Source of the DNA: Saccharomycopsis phalli
Taxonomy: Eukaryota; Ascomycota; Saccharomycetes; Ascoideales; Saccharomycopsidaceae
DNA length: 64,000 bases
Direction of reading: 5' to 3'
Assembly: GCA_020342235.1 (NCBI GenBank)
Contig: CP073217.1
Location: forward strand, 992,001 to 1,056,000
The notes beneath the pieces are model-generated. The model did no database searches. It was not told the origin of the DNA and saw only the letters and a list, made by a program, of their open reading frames with translations. The first letter of the stretch is position 1. The number at the start of each line of letters is the position of its first letter. The position numbers and the translations under genes are program-made. Of this stretch, positions 30,433 through 39,489 are shown piece after piece.

Positions 30433-31041
30433 GCCGGCTGGACTTGTATATATGTGGGAAATCTGAATGCCGGATGGACGAGCCGAGTTTTAGAATTGTG
30501 AGCTGTTGTAGATGAAGGATGTATTGAGAGGTTTCTTGGTCCATTCTGGCATTTGTACAAAGGGAATGGGCTTGGCTAGGCTGTTTTCTTTTTATCGAGG
30601 GAATGTGTTTGAAGTGTAAATAGTTATATTTTGAATAGTCGAGCGATATTTTAGCTATTTATCAATTCATATACTAATTATTGTATTATGAATAGTTGTA
30701 GATTATAGTAGATTATAGTAGATTATAGTAGATTATAGTAGATTATAGTAGATTATAGTGGATTATAGTAGATTATAGTAGATTATGAAAATAGATCATA
30801 ATAGTAGATCATAATAGTTGTGATTATAATAGTAAATTATAGCAGTCGTAGATTACAACAGTTGCGATTATCGACCCATTTCAATGGGACAGTGGAATTT
30901 CAACATGGTCCATAAGCACAAGGCATCACTTCCATACTTCCATACTTCCATACACAACAAACCTACAAGTGAATCCAGATCACCATGGGCTACAGAGGAC
31001 TTAAATTACATGTATTCTAGTAGAAAGTCAAATCATCACCG
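30433..31041. repeat. convergent intergenic region with 10-bp minisatellite
   Basis: GATTATAGTA repeats about eight times (30700-30785), followed by looser GATCATAATAGTA units. The rest is AT-rich and unique. No gene is seen. Confidence 0.8.
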
Positions 31042-32109
31042 TCAATTTATCAATTCAACATAATTGCTTGGACAGATTCCTATCTCGCCGTTCTCGCGCT
31101 TGGCCTGCCACCATCTGCCTTGGATATCACTGATCATTAATATCTCGCCCTTTTCGAAGCTGATTTCGTTCACATCTTCGGTGTTTGCCTCATAGGCGTA
31201 CAAAGCCTTTGCTCTGTAAGGGTATATTTCCTGCTCCTGGTCAAAGCTGGCGTTGTAGTTAGGGTCGAAGGAGTTGGAGTCGATGTTGTGGCCCTCGTGA
31301 TTGCTGCCTCCGGCTGAGAAGCCGGTTTCGGACTGTGCATGTTCGTTGAAGCCACTCAAGTTTGGATTTGAGCCGGTCTGGGTGGAGAATTTCTGGGAGT
31401 AGTGGGAGTTGGAGCGGGACAAGGAGTTGAGGTGGGTGTTTGCGTTAGTCTGGTCGTCGTAGTCGGAGTATTTGGTGTTTGGACCGTTGGTGTTGAATGG
31501 GTTATCGCTGATGGAGTTTCCGCTAAAGCTGTTGGTGATTGGATGGGAGATGATGCTGTCGTATCCTCCGCCGTTGTTGGACACAAGCGCAGACAAGTGT
31601 GTCGGCTTGGCTCGGTTGAGGTTTGCGGCGTTCAATCTTCTTCTGTTCAAGGAGAAGCCGTCGATCCATCTGTTGATGGGACTGTCGCTGTCGGCGCCGT
31701 AGTAGATCAACCAGATCATGTTGACCATGCTGATCAAAATGACGCCAGTGGAGGCGGCGGCCAAGGCAGATCCCGATGAGTAGACCAAGTTGTTGGCTGA
31801 GTTTGTGGTGTAGACAAAAGCCACGCCGAAGCTGGCGGCCAAAAACGAGCGGTACGAGTCGACCAAGTCGAAGCAGTACAACACAAAGAGCGTGACTATG
31901 AGAGCAAACTCGTAGGCTATGGACCACCACGAGAATCTGGGAAAGACAAAGTCGTTGTTTTTCTGGTTGGACGTGACGAATGCGGCGCACCCCACAATGA
32001 AAATTATCCAGGAGATAAACCCAACCGACAAAGTGCCCAAGGCAAACGGATCTGTGGTGACATTTGTAATATCGAAGCTGTGTTGATAACTATAGGGGTT
32101 CTTTGACAT
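31042..32109 (-). CDS. SHO1: osmosensor adaptor Sho1
   Basis: Sho1 is the four-helix membrane scaffold of the HOG pathway's second branch. The 355-residue product has four hydrophobic segments in the first about 150 residues (FISWIIFIVGCAAF, YEFALIVTLFVLYCF and two more). A Ser/Asn-rich linker and a C-terminal SH3 domain (about 300-355; KALYAYEANTEDVNEISFEKG, GRWWQAKRENGEIGICPSNY) follow. That SH3 recruits Pbs2. MSKNPYSY at the ATG (32109) is the usual N terminus; the frame is open 13 codons further up without ATG. The MSG5/CPP1 phosphatase gene lies in the next block. Confidence 0.97.
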   Translation of the reverse strand: MSKNPYSYQHSFDITNVTTDPFALGTLSVGFISWIIFIVGCAAFVTSNQKNNDFVFPRFSWWSIAYEFALIVTLFVLYCFDLVDSYRSFLAASFGVAFVYTTNSANNLVYSSGSALAAASTGVILISMVNMIWLIYYGADSDSPINRWIDGFSLNRRRLNAANLNRAKPTHLSALVSNNGGGYDSIISHPITNSFSGNSISDNPFNTNGPNTKYSDYDDQTNANTHLNSLSRSNSHYSQKFSTQTGSNPNLSGFNEHAQSETGFSAGGSNHEGHNIDSNSFDPNYNASFDQEQEIYPYRAKALYAYEANTEDVNEISFEKGEILMISDIQGRWWQAKRENGEIGICPSNYVELIN

Positions 32110-32919
32110 TTTGCCAGAAATATCCAAGAAAAAGAATGAATGTAACACCTAATTAGGTTGAACGTACACTAGCGTTTTAGAGGTGAAACGTTTCCTAAAC
32201 CGGCAAGCTGCTTGTCACGATACTGGATTCAGCAATGTAGCCCGGTGGCAGCAGGGTTTTTATAGTTTACGATGGCTTATTATTTCGTGTTCATTATGAG
32301 GGCATGAAAATTTTCCCTTGTCTGGTCAAGTTGGTTCAGCTTGAGGAGTGACGGGCAAGGATAAAGGGGCCAAGGAAAATATAAAGGGGACAAGGTGACT
32401 CAAGAGGACAGCAAAAAGGCAACAGGGCTAGGAAAATTGTAAGGAAATTGTACAAGGAATATTTAGAGCAAGCAAATATGGCGTCATGGCAACCCTGGAA
32501 ATACCCAAAGTGCATGTGGGCCATGGGAAATCTTGCGACAATTGCGTCTTTGTTGAAATGTCTTGGAAATATGCATGCGTAAAAAATATCAGCACAAGAT
32601 TTTCGCCAATTAGACATGGTGTACCAATGGTGATTGGCAATATGTAGTGAGTTTGCAAAATTCCTTGGCCTACTTTTTCGACTGTTGTACGTAGTTGTGG
32701 TAAATACAGTTGTGTACATCTTTGGAATATTTTAGTGTCTTGGAATGTTGCAGTTTGTAAAGAAGGTTATTATAATACAGGGTTAGTGTAGTAGGTGGGA
32801 TATGTATGACATGGTGAAGTATTGCTTGGCTATTCAAGTCTGACTGGATGTACCTGGAGAAGGTTTGTGTAGGGATGGACTGGCTAGCCATTGCCATTGA
32901 GCGAGATGTAGAAGTAAGA
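32110..32919. other. SHO1 upstream region, nothing recognised
   Basis: About 800 bp without a supported gene. Short minus-strand frames show low-complexity or no similarity. 32330-32420 has GGGCAAGGA/GGGGACAAGG-type short repeats. I see no RNA gene. Confidence 0.5.
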
Positions 32920-33310
32920 AGACAAGAGTAAGGAGAGTAAGGAGAGTAAGAAGAGTAAGAAGAGTAAGAAGAGCAAGAAGAGTAAGAAGACAAGAGCAAG
33001 AAGAGTAAGGAGAGTAAGGAGAGTAAGAAGAGTAAGAAGAGTAAGAAGAGCAAGAAGAGTAAGAAGACAAGAGCAAGAAGAGTAAGAAGAGTAAGAAGAG
33101 TAAGAAGAGCAAGAAGAGTAAGAAGACAAGAGCAAGAAGAGTAAGAAGAGTAAGAAGAGTAAGAAGAGTAAGAAGAGTAAGAAGAGTAAGAAGAGTAAGG
33201 AGAGCAAGAAGAGCTCCAAGAGTTTTAAGAGCAAGAAGAGTAAGAAGAGTAAGGAGAGCAAGAAGAGCTCCAAGAGTTTTAAGAGCAAGAAGAGTTCCAA
33301 GAGTAAGAAG
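32920..33310. repeat. purine-strand minisatellite, 9-bp unit, over 40 copies
   Basis: AGTAAGAAG is repeated across nearly 400 bases with GGAGAGTAA, GACAAGAGC and AGCTCCAAGAGTTTTA variants arranged in higher-order blocks. One strand is almost pure purine. The frames it creates (Ser-Lys-Lys or Leu-rich) have no gene context. Confidence 0.93.
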
Positions 33311-33474
33311 ATGCTCTAAAAGGACAAGTAGTTGAAAAAAGACTATGCAGCTGCGGGAAGGACATGGACTTGGCTAGCATTTCCTATGCCAAAAGCATAA
33401 TCAGAAAGAAGATGAGAAGAGAGTAAAGTTACGGAAATCTCTTACAGTTTAGTTTTAGTATTTTGCGGTTATCA

Positions 33475-33830
33475 TACGGTATCCTCCAGCTATAATTCTG
33501 TATCCTCCAGCTATAATTCTGTATCCTCCAGCTATAATTCTGTATCCTCTAGCTATAATTCCATACCCTCCAGCTATAATTCCATACCCTCCAGCAATCA
33601 AACAGTATCTTTTAGTATTTCCCGGTTATCATACACCATCTTCTAGTACCTCAATCTTCTAGTCTAGCACCTCAATCTCCTACTCTACCACCTCAATCTC
33701 CTACTCTACCACCCCAATCTTCTAGTCTAGCACCTCAATCTCCTACTCTACCACCTCAATCTCCTACTCTACCACCCCAATCTTCTAGTCTAACATCTCA
33801 ATATCCCACTCTACCACCTCCCATCCTACA
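33475..33830. repeat. two 21-bp minisatellites
   Basis: GTATCCTCCAGCTATAATTC plus T (21 bp) repeats about six times (33478-33600). Then CCTCAATCTCCTACTCTACC plus A (21 bp) repeats about eight times (33640-33825). The arrays share the unit length but not the sequence. Confidence 0.9.
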
Positions 33831-33874
33831 ATGTTCGTACCAAATTCAATTACGTATCTATCGTATCCATCATG

Positions 33875-35302
33875 TCAAAATGTATCCTTCAAAGGCGTCT
33901 TCCACCCGTTGGCATCCTCCAAGCCACGGAACTGGGACGTCAACTCCTTCCTATTGAAACGCCCCACCTGCGGCGTGTTCAAGCTCAACTTGGACTTTAT
34001 AGGAAGGGACTCGCCAAACCTCAGCACTGCCGGGGTCTTCAACTCACTGCCGTATATCACCGGGGACTCTGGCTTCTCGTCGTCATCTAGCAGCTCGCCG
34101 ACCTGTTTGTGGGCGTACTTTGGGTCGTAGAACCCGGGGCTCTTGGCGAATCCGTAGCCAATTTTGTCGCCCCATTCCATCAACTGGAAGATCAACGCCA
34201 AGTTGGGCGAGATCAGCCGCGACAACGTCTTTGCCTCCTGGTATCCCTCAGTCAAGGAGAACTTCTTCATTGCCATCATGTAGGCAATCACCAACGACGC
34301 CGAGCGACTCACCCCGCACTGGCAGTGCACCATGACCCGCTTGCCCTGGTCAATGTACTCGGTCATGAGCCCGACCATGGTCGGGAACGCGTCGCACACC
34401 TTGTACGTGTGACCCCAGGGGAGATAGTAGTACTCTGGGTAGTTTTTGTCGTCGGATGGGAGCGGTATGCGCTTGTAAATGTCCTTTTCAAGGAGCTCGT
34501 ACTGCGCGGTGTCCTGGTAATCTGCAAGCGAGCTGCCAGGGAACGGCGGCTGGATTTCGCGCGCCACGTTGATCACCACGTCGTACTGCTTGACGCGCTC
34601 CAACGTCGGCACCGAGTAGAGAAACAACATCCCCTGGTACATGTCGACGGGCCCGTCCGGGTAGCCGTTCATGTTGAACTCGTCGTGATTGTCGCTCAAC
34701 ACCATCTTGGTAAAGTCGTGGAAAATCGTCTGCGCGTGACCCACATTGTGGAAGTATATCACGCTGGTCAGCAGCTCCTCGCCATAATTACTGCTGCCGT
34801 CGCTCAGCGCCAGCTTCACCCGCGGCGACGTCGGACTCCGCTCGTCGCTGTTGCTGGGTATCGACAACGACAACATCGTCTTCCGCCGACTGAGCTCGGG
34901 CGACTTCTTGGACTCCGTGACGTTGCTCTGGCTCAGTCTGCCCCGCAAACTGCCCTCGGTGTTCAACTTCCGGAACGGCAAGTGCGCCTCGTTCTTGGCA
35001 ATACTGTTGGGCAACTGGTTGTTGCTGATGCCCTGGAGGTTCAACGACAAGTTCTTGGTGTTCCGCACCGGGCCCTTGCCCAACCCGTTGCTCGACTTCC
35101 GCGCCAACAACTGGCTTGTGAGCCCGCCCGGCGGCAACAACTTCTCCTTGCCCTTGTCCGGCTCCTTGGCCTTGCCCCGGCCCTGCTTCCGCTCGGGCTT
35201 CCCCTTGTCGCGCGGCTCCTGCTTGGGCTTCTCTTGCCTCTCCCTCTGTTGCTTCTGCGTCTCGCCGGTCTCGTCCTGGCGGGTGGTCTCGGTTATCTCC
35301 AT
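33875..35302 (-). CDS. CPP1: dual-specificity MAPK phosphatase Msg5/Cpp1
   Basis: This tyrosine/threonine phosphatase down-regulates MAP kinases (Fus3/Slt2 in S. cerevisiae, Cek1 in Candida albicans, where it is Cpp1). The 475-residue product has a long basic N terminus with Lys/Glu/Gln repeats (1-60) and Ser-rich segments. The DSP domain lies at about 200-375, with the P-loop HCQCGVSRS (Cys327, Arg333) and an upstream LPWGHTYKVCDAF block. The C terminus carries further Ser/Pro segments. A large frame on the opposite strand is a codon-bias shadow. Confidence 0.93.
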   Translation of the reverse strand: MEITETTRQDETGETQKQQRERQEKPKQEPRDKGKPERKQGRGKAKEPDKGKEKLLPPGGLTSQLLARKSSNGLGKGPVRNTKNLSLNLQGISNNQLPNSIAKNEAHLPFRKLNTEGSLRGRLSQSNVTESKKSPELSRRKTMLSLSIPSNSDERSPTSPRVKLALSDGSSNYGEELLTSVIYFHNVGHAQTIFHDFTKMVLSDNHDEFNMNGYPDGPVDMYQGMLFLYSVPTLERVKQYDVVINVAREIQPPFPGSSLADYQDTAQYELLEKDIYKRIPLPSDDKNYPEYYYLPWGHTYKVCDAFPTMVGLMTEYIDQGKRVMVHCQCGVSRSASLVIAYMMAMKKFSLTEGYQEAKTLSRLISPNLALIFQLMEWGDKIGYGFAKSPGFYDPKYAHKQVGELLDDDEKPESPVIYGSELKTPAVLRFGESLPIKSKLSLNTPQVGRFNRKELTSQFRGLEDANGWKTPLKDTF

Positions 35303-35653
35303 TTACTCTGTGTTTCTCGGTGCAGTTGTTTCCGCTCAAACAAGCTCCGTTAATGTCGTGTTTAAAAATAGATATCTGGACAATTTTCGCTGGCTCGCGC
35401 ACGTGATGCACTCGTCCCGTGCTCCCCACACGTCCTGCCTAGACGTCCTGTCTACACGTCCTGCCTAGATCCTGCCTATATGTTCTGCCTAGACGTCCTG
35501 CCTACATGTCCTGCCCATATGTCCTGCCCACACGTCCTGCCTACATGTCTTGCCCACATTTCCCCTGCTGCCCACAGGTCCTGCCCACAGGTCTGCCCAC
35601 AGGTCCCCTCCCCTGCCTACACGTCCCATGCATTACCTGTATTGCTATATACT
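35303..35653. repeat. CPP1/NUIM spacer: CACGTG and CCTGCC(T/C)ACA repeats
   Basis: CACGTG lies at 35400-35405. From about 35425 to 35640 a degenerate unit CGTCCTGCCTACATGTCCTG recurs about a dozen times with TGCCCACAGGTC variants, ending at the NUIM stop. No gene. Confidence 0.8.
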
Positions 35654-36319
35654 TCATCGGTACGGCGCATCCGCATCCAAGCAATACTGAATCTCCTGCT
35701 CCCACTTATCCCCGTTCGCCAACAACTTCTCCTTGTTGTACAACAACTCCTCCCGGGTCTCAGTGCTGTACTCCACATTCGGAGTCTCTACAATCGCATC
35801 AACAGGGCAACTCTCCTGACAGTACCCACAGTAGATACACTTGGTCATGTCAATGTCATACTTGTACGTCCGTCTCGACCCATCAGCCCGCTCCTCCGCC
35901 TCAATCGTAATCGCCTGCGCAGGACAAATCGCCTCGCACAACTTACAAGCAATACACCGCTCCTCCCCACTAGGATATCGCCGCAAAGCATGCTCGCCCC
36001 GGAATCTTGGCGATAACGGGCCCTTCTCATATGGATAGTAAATGGTGTATGGCGCCCGGAAGTACATCTCCAAACAGATGTACATGCCCCGGAACATCTC
36101 AGCCAACAAAAAGAACTTGGTCGCCTTGTCCAATGCACTCTCGCTCTGCTCCTCCCAGGTCTTTGGTCGTGTCTGTCGGAATCCACTAGGCCAGGTACTC
36201 TCCAAAGTCCCGCCAGTAGCCAACGGCGAAGTAACCTCAAACGGCTTCAACGTCACTCGGCCAGCACTCAAAAACCGTCTGCCAAGTATCGACCCTCGTG
36301 GTACAAATCTAGGAAGCAT
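35654..36319 (-). CDS. NUIM: NADH dehydrogenase (complex I) 23-kDa 2x[4Fe-4S] subunit
   Basis: This is the TYKY/NDUFS8 subunit that carries clusters N6a and N6b between the peripheral and membrane arms of complex I. The 221-residue product has a mitochondrial presequence ([20 protein letters not shown]), [38 protein letters not shown] and two ferredoxin motifs, [12 protein letters not shown] and [12 protein letters not shown]. Its presence means respiratory complex I exists here, which excludes Saccharomyces-type yeasts. Confidence 0.97.
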   Translation of the reverse strand: MLPRFVPRGSILGRRFLSAGRVTLKPFEVTSPLATGGTLESTWPSGFRQTRPKTWEEQSESALDKATKFFLLAEMFRGMYICLEMYFRAPYTIYYPYEKGPLSPRFRGEHALRRYPSGEERCIACKLCEAICPAQAITIEAEERADGSRRTYKYDIDMTKCIYCGYCQESCPVDAIVETPNVEYSTETREELLYNKEKLLANGDKWEQEIQYCLDADAPYR

Positions 36320-37021
36320 AGTGTTTAGTTGGTGTAATAGTTTTTCGTAATACTAAAGCACCCGCTCCCATTGGCCGCTCTGGTCACGAGCCCTGGGCAA
36401 CGTAAGTGAAATGATTCAGCACAGCAACTTGAGTGATGAAGTTTGGATAAATGATACAGTATTTGGCTGATGAAGATTGGATAAATGATACAGTACGTGG
36501 CTGATGAAGTTTGAATAATTGATACAGTACGTGGCTCATCAAATTTGTATAAATACCACTCTAGAACAGCACCACTACAATCTCAACAGCTTACAATAAT
36601 CCCTATACAAATGTCCCAATTTCATTCAAATAAAAGAATCTTCTATCGTTATGGTGTCGTGACACCGAATTAATCTTGGTATTACTCTAGACTTCGCTTT
36701 GAATCCAAATATCATGGTGCAAGGATATAAAGATCTTCGAAGAAGCCTCATGGATATTCCATCAACTTCTACAGTTTCCAACTATTGTATATTACAGTCA
36801 CAACTGTATAAAATTGTCAGTAATAAAGGTTAGCAAATAAATTTGAGCAAATAAATTTCATAAATACTAGCATTACCCGGGTCTAGCCATTTGGGGGGCC
36901 AGCCACCCCTCATTTACCAACGTACCATGTGATTGGCACGTCTCTCCAGGCAATATTGCCTAGTTATTGGACCTCTCCAGGCAATATTACCTAGTTATTG
37001 GACCTCTCCAGGCAATATTAC
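36320..37021. repeat. intergenic region with two short arrays
   Basis: A unit of about 34 bp (GGCTGATGAAGTTTGGATAA, ATGATACAGTACGT) occurs three to four times (36430-36545). A 31-bp unit (CCTCTCCAGGCAATATTACC, TAGTTATTGGA) occurs about three times (36940-37030) and runs into the PFK26 stop codon. Between them nothing is recognised. Confidence 0.8.
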
Positions 37022-39397
37022 CTAGTTATTGCCTAGTGGTTGATCAACCTCTTCACTGCTATCACGTAATCGCTTCACCTTGGCCAACTTCTCCGTCAAC
37101 TGGTCAAGCTCAAAGTTCTCACTGTTAGGCAGCACCGACCTTCCGCTAGAGGGAATGTTTCTTAGCCGGTGGAGATTCGAGGCAATCGGGTTGCCGCCAG
37201 GCAGGTCGTCACCCAATTGCGGCTTGACACGCTCTCTGAAATTGGATATCGACGGCACCACCGAGTACTTTCGCTTGTCGGAATTGCTCAAGCTCACTTC
37301 CTTCAATTTGTTTGTATACTTGAACTTATCAACCTTGTAGAACCAGTCGCTGGCCTCATTATACTCGTACAACGTCCAGTCGACGCCATACGTCTTGGGC
37401 TCAAGAATATACAACGAGTGCAACGGGATGTCCAAGTCACCAATGTACTTTTTGTCAATGTTCAAAAAGTACCCGAGCAAGATCCGTGACACCACCCGGT
37501 GGGTAATGAGCAAGAGATGGTCCTCTGCCCGCTCGATCTCGGTGATGATTGGCTTCAAACGATTGATCACGTCCAAGTAACTCTCGCCGCCTAGGCCAGG
37601 GTACCTGTATTTTAGCTTATCGTGGATTCTGGCCTCGTATTCCTGCGGGTATCGCTGCTGGATCTGGGGATACGTCAAGCCCTCCATCTTGCCCGAGCCC
37701 AACTCGTCGAGCATGCGCATTTCCTTGACAAAGAAGTCGTTTTCGTTAAAGTACTCTGCGCTCTCGATTGCGCGTTTCAACATGCTTGTCCACACGCAAA
37801 ACGTCGGCTCTGTAGGTGGGTTGCTGAGGATGTGAGCCTGCTCGTCGCGATGGACAATCTGGAGCTTGTTTTGGAGGTTCTCGAGCTGCCGCTTGTGGAA
37901 CTGCTCCTTCTGGTAGCTGATGAACCGGGCAAGGGTCTTGGAAAACTTTCTACCGCGCTGGGTGAGCTCACAGTCGCCTCCAATCTTGCCCAAGACGTTA
38001 TCGGTGCTCTCACCGTGTCTGGTGATGCAGATCAAGCGCTCCTTCAAGTTGAAGTTCAACAAAAAGTAGATGGTCTGGCTGGCAAGAAAGCCCTGGATAT
38101 TGTAGCTGACGATCTTCTTGCCGACGTTGATCATCTTGACGTACTGGATATCACGATAGGTCTTTTCCTCATAGTCGCCAATGGTCTCGTAGACCTTTTC
38201 GTAGTTATGCAAGCGGTCGGTGAAGTCCTTGAGGGCGATCTGGGAGTCGATGTTTTGATAGTCTGGGCCGGAGAGCTTGAGGCGGATATTCTGCTCGATC
38301 AAGGTGCTGTCGTCGCAGAGGCTCTCCAAGAACAAGATCTTGAGCTGCCGGTTCGACCGGCGGTGGATGCGGTTGATGATCTTCTGCCGACGGAGCCGGG
38401 TGGAGTTTGTGGCGTCAAAGATCCCCACGGACCCAGATCCCTGGAGAATGTAGTCGAGAAGCAGGTCCAAAGTGTCCATGGCCCATTTTTCGCGGATGCG
38501 CACGTTGGACTTGTTTTCGGGCGAGAAGAACTCCGAGTCGTGCAGAGTGTGGTCCTCGGAGATGTCGGAGACATCGACTTTGGACCCGTTACGGCTGGTG
38601 GTGTTGCTAGTGTTACAGCTGCTGGCTTTGCTGGGCACGTCTGGCAATGGGTTCAATGACGGACCGAGGTTGTTTGTGTCGGTTTTCCGCCGGGTATTGC
38701 CCACGTTAAACACCTTGCACTCGTGTTGCGACCAGTTCAAGTACCGGGCCAACTTGTTGGTGATGTACGACTTTCCTCTTGCGGGGAGTCCGACCATGAC
38801 AATCACCAACTTTGAGCCAATGTCAAGCGACGCAATTGTGCCGTCGGGCGAGCTCTTGGACTTGGTCAATCCGGGAACGTCCAAGGTGGTGGCGCGTCGT
38901 TTTGGCGGCGGCTTTGGCGCATGCTCGCTGGGTTGCGGCAAAATCACGCCCTTGAGCTTGGACCCTTTGAGTTCGGGGATATCCTCGTCGGTTTCGCTGA
39001 GCATGCCCATGGGCGATGCTGAACTGGACTCGTTTACTGCGGATAGTGTTGGGGAGTTGTGTTTTGACACGAGCGGGGTGTCGGACAAGGGCCGTTTCTT
39101 GAATGCAGGCAAGCGGTCTTGGGAGTTGGCTAAACGGTCATGGGAGTTGGCCGAGTGGCCTTGAGAATTTGCCAAACGGTCTTGAGAATTGGCCAAACGG
39201 TCATGAGAATTTACCAAACGGTCCAGGAAATTCGGCATCTTAAACGGAAGACCCTCGTCGTCAGACGTGAGTGCCTCCTCCGAAACATTTCCGTTGATCA
39301 TGACCTCCGGTACAAGTCGAGTGTGTGGTTTAAACATGATGCGCTTCAAAATATTCCCATCCTCTCTCTGGACGCCAGGTACACGGGCCTTGCTCAT
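37022..39397 (-). CDS. PFK26: 6-phosphofructo-2-kinase (PFKFB-type)
   Basis: This enzyme makes fructose-2,6-bisphosphate, the activator of phosphofructokinase. The 791-residue product has a regulatory N terminus (1-195), including tandem heptads of the form DRLANSQ (about 58-97). The kinase domain has Walker A GLPARGKS (203-210), NVGNTRR and FDATNSTR, interrupted by an insert of about 55 Ser/Asn/Asp-rich residues after NVGNTRRK. The bisphosphatase-like domain retains TRHGESTDN (His461), LDELGSGKMEGLTY and LLLITHRVVSR. The phosphatase histidines are present, unlike in S. cerevisiae Pfk26, where I recall the first is Ser, so bifunctionality is possible. The C-terminal about 90 residues are Ser-rich and disordered. 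Confidence 0.94.
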   Translation of the reverse strand: MSKARVPGVQREDGNILKRIMFKPHTRLVPEVMINGNVSEEALTSDDEGLPFKMPNFLDRLVNSHDRLANSQDRLANSQGHSANSHDRLANSQDRLPAFKKRPLSDTPLVSKHNSPTLSAVNESSSASPMGMLSETDEDIPELKGSKLKGVILPQPSEHAPKPPPKRRATTLDVPGLTKSKSSPDGTIASLDIGSKLVIVMVGLPARGKSYITNKLARYLNWSQHECKVFNVGNTRRKTDTNNLGPSLNPLPDVPSKASSCNTSNTTSRNGSKVDVSDISEDHTLHDSEFFSPENKSNVRIREKWAMDTLDLLLDYILQGSGSVGIFDATNSTRLRRQKIINRIHRRSNRQLKILFLESLCDDSTLIEQNIRLKLSGPDYQNIDSQIALKDFTDRLHNYEKVYETIGDYEEKTYRDIQYVKMINVGKKIVSYNIQGFLASQTIYFLLNFNLKERLICITRHGESTDNVLGKIGGDCELTQRGRKFSKTLARFISYQKEQFHKRQLENLQNKLQIVHRDEQAHILSNPPTEPTFCVWTSMLKRAIESAEYFNENDFFVKEMRMLDELGSGKMEGLTYPQIQQRYPQEYEARIHDKLKYRYPGLGGESYLDVINRLKPIITEIERAEDHLLLITHRVVSRILLGYFLNIDKKYIGDLDIPLHSLYILEPKTYGVDWTLYEYNEASDWFYKVDKFKYTNKLKEVSLSNSDKRKYSVVPSISNFRERVKPQLGDDLPGGNPIASNLHRLRNIPSSGRSVLPNSENFELDQLTEKLAKVKRLRDSSEEVDQPLGNN

Positions 39398-39489
39398 GTA
39401 TCAGGTGGGTACATCATCGCATAGGGTAATGCTGTCACAACCCATGTGTGCTGCGCCGCCACGCGGCCTGTCTACTACTCTTTCCCACC

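Noticed and set aside
32884-33300. Leu/Ser-rich minus-strand frames
   Set aside because: They are direct translations of the 9-bp purine/pyrimidine minisatellite and have no unique sequence.
34109-35353. 414-codon open frame opposite the MSG5/CPP1 phosphatase
   Set aside because: Same codon-bias shadow; the Leu/Val/Arg-rich translation has no recognisable domain.
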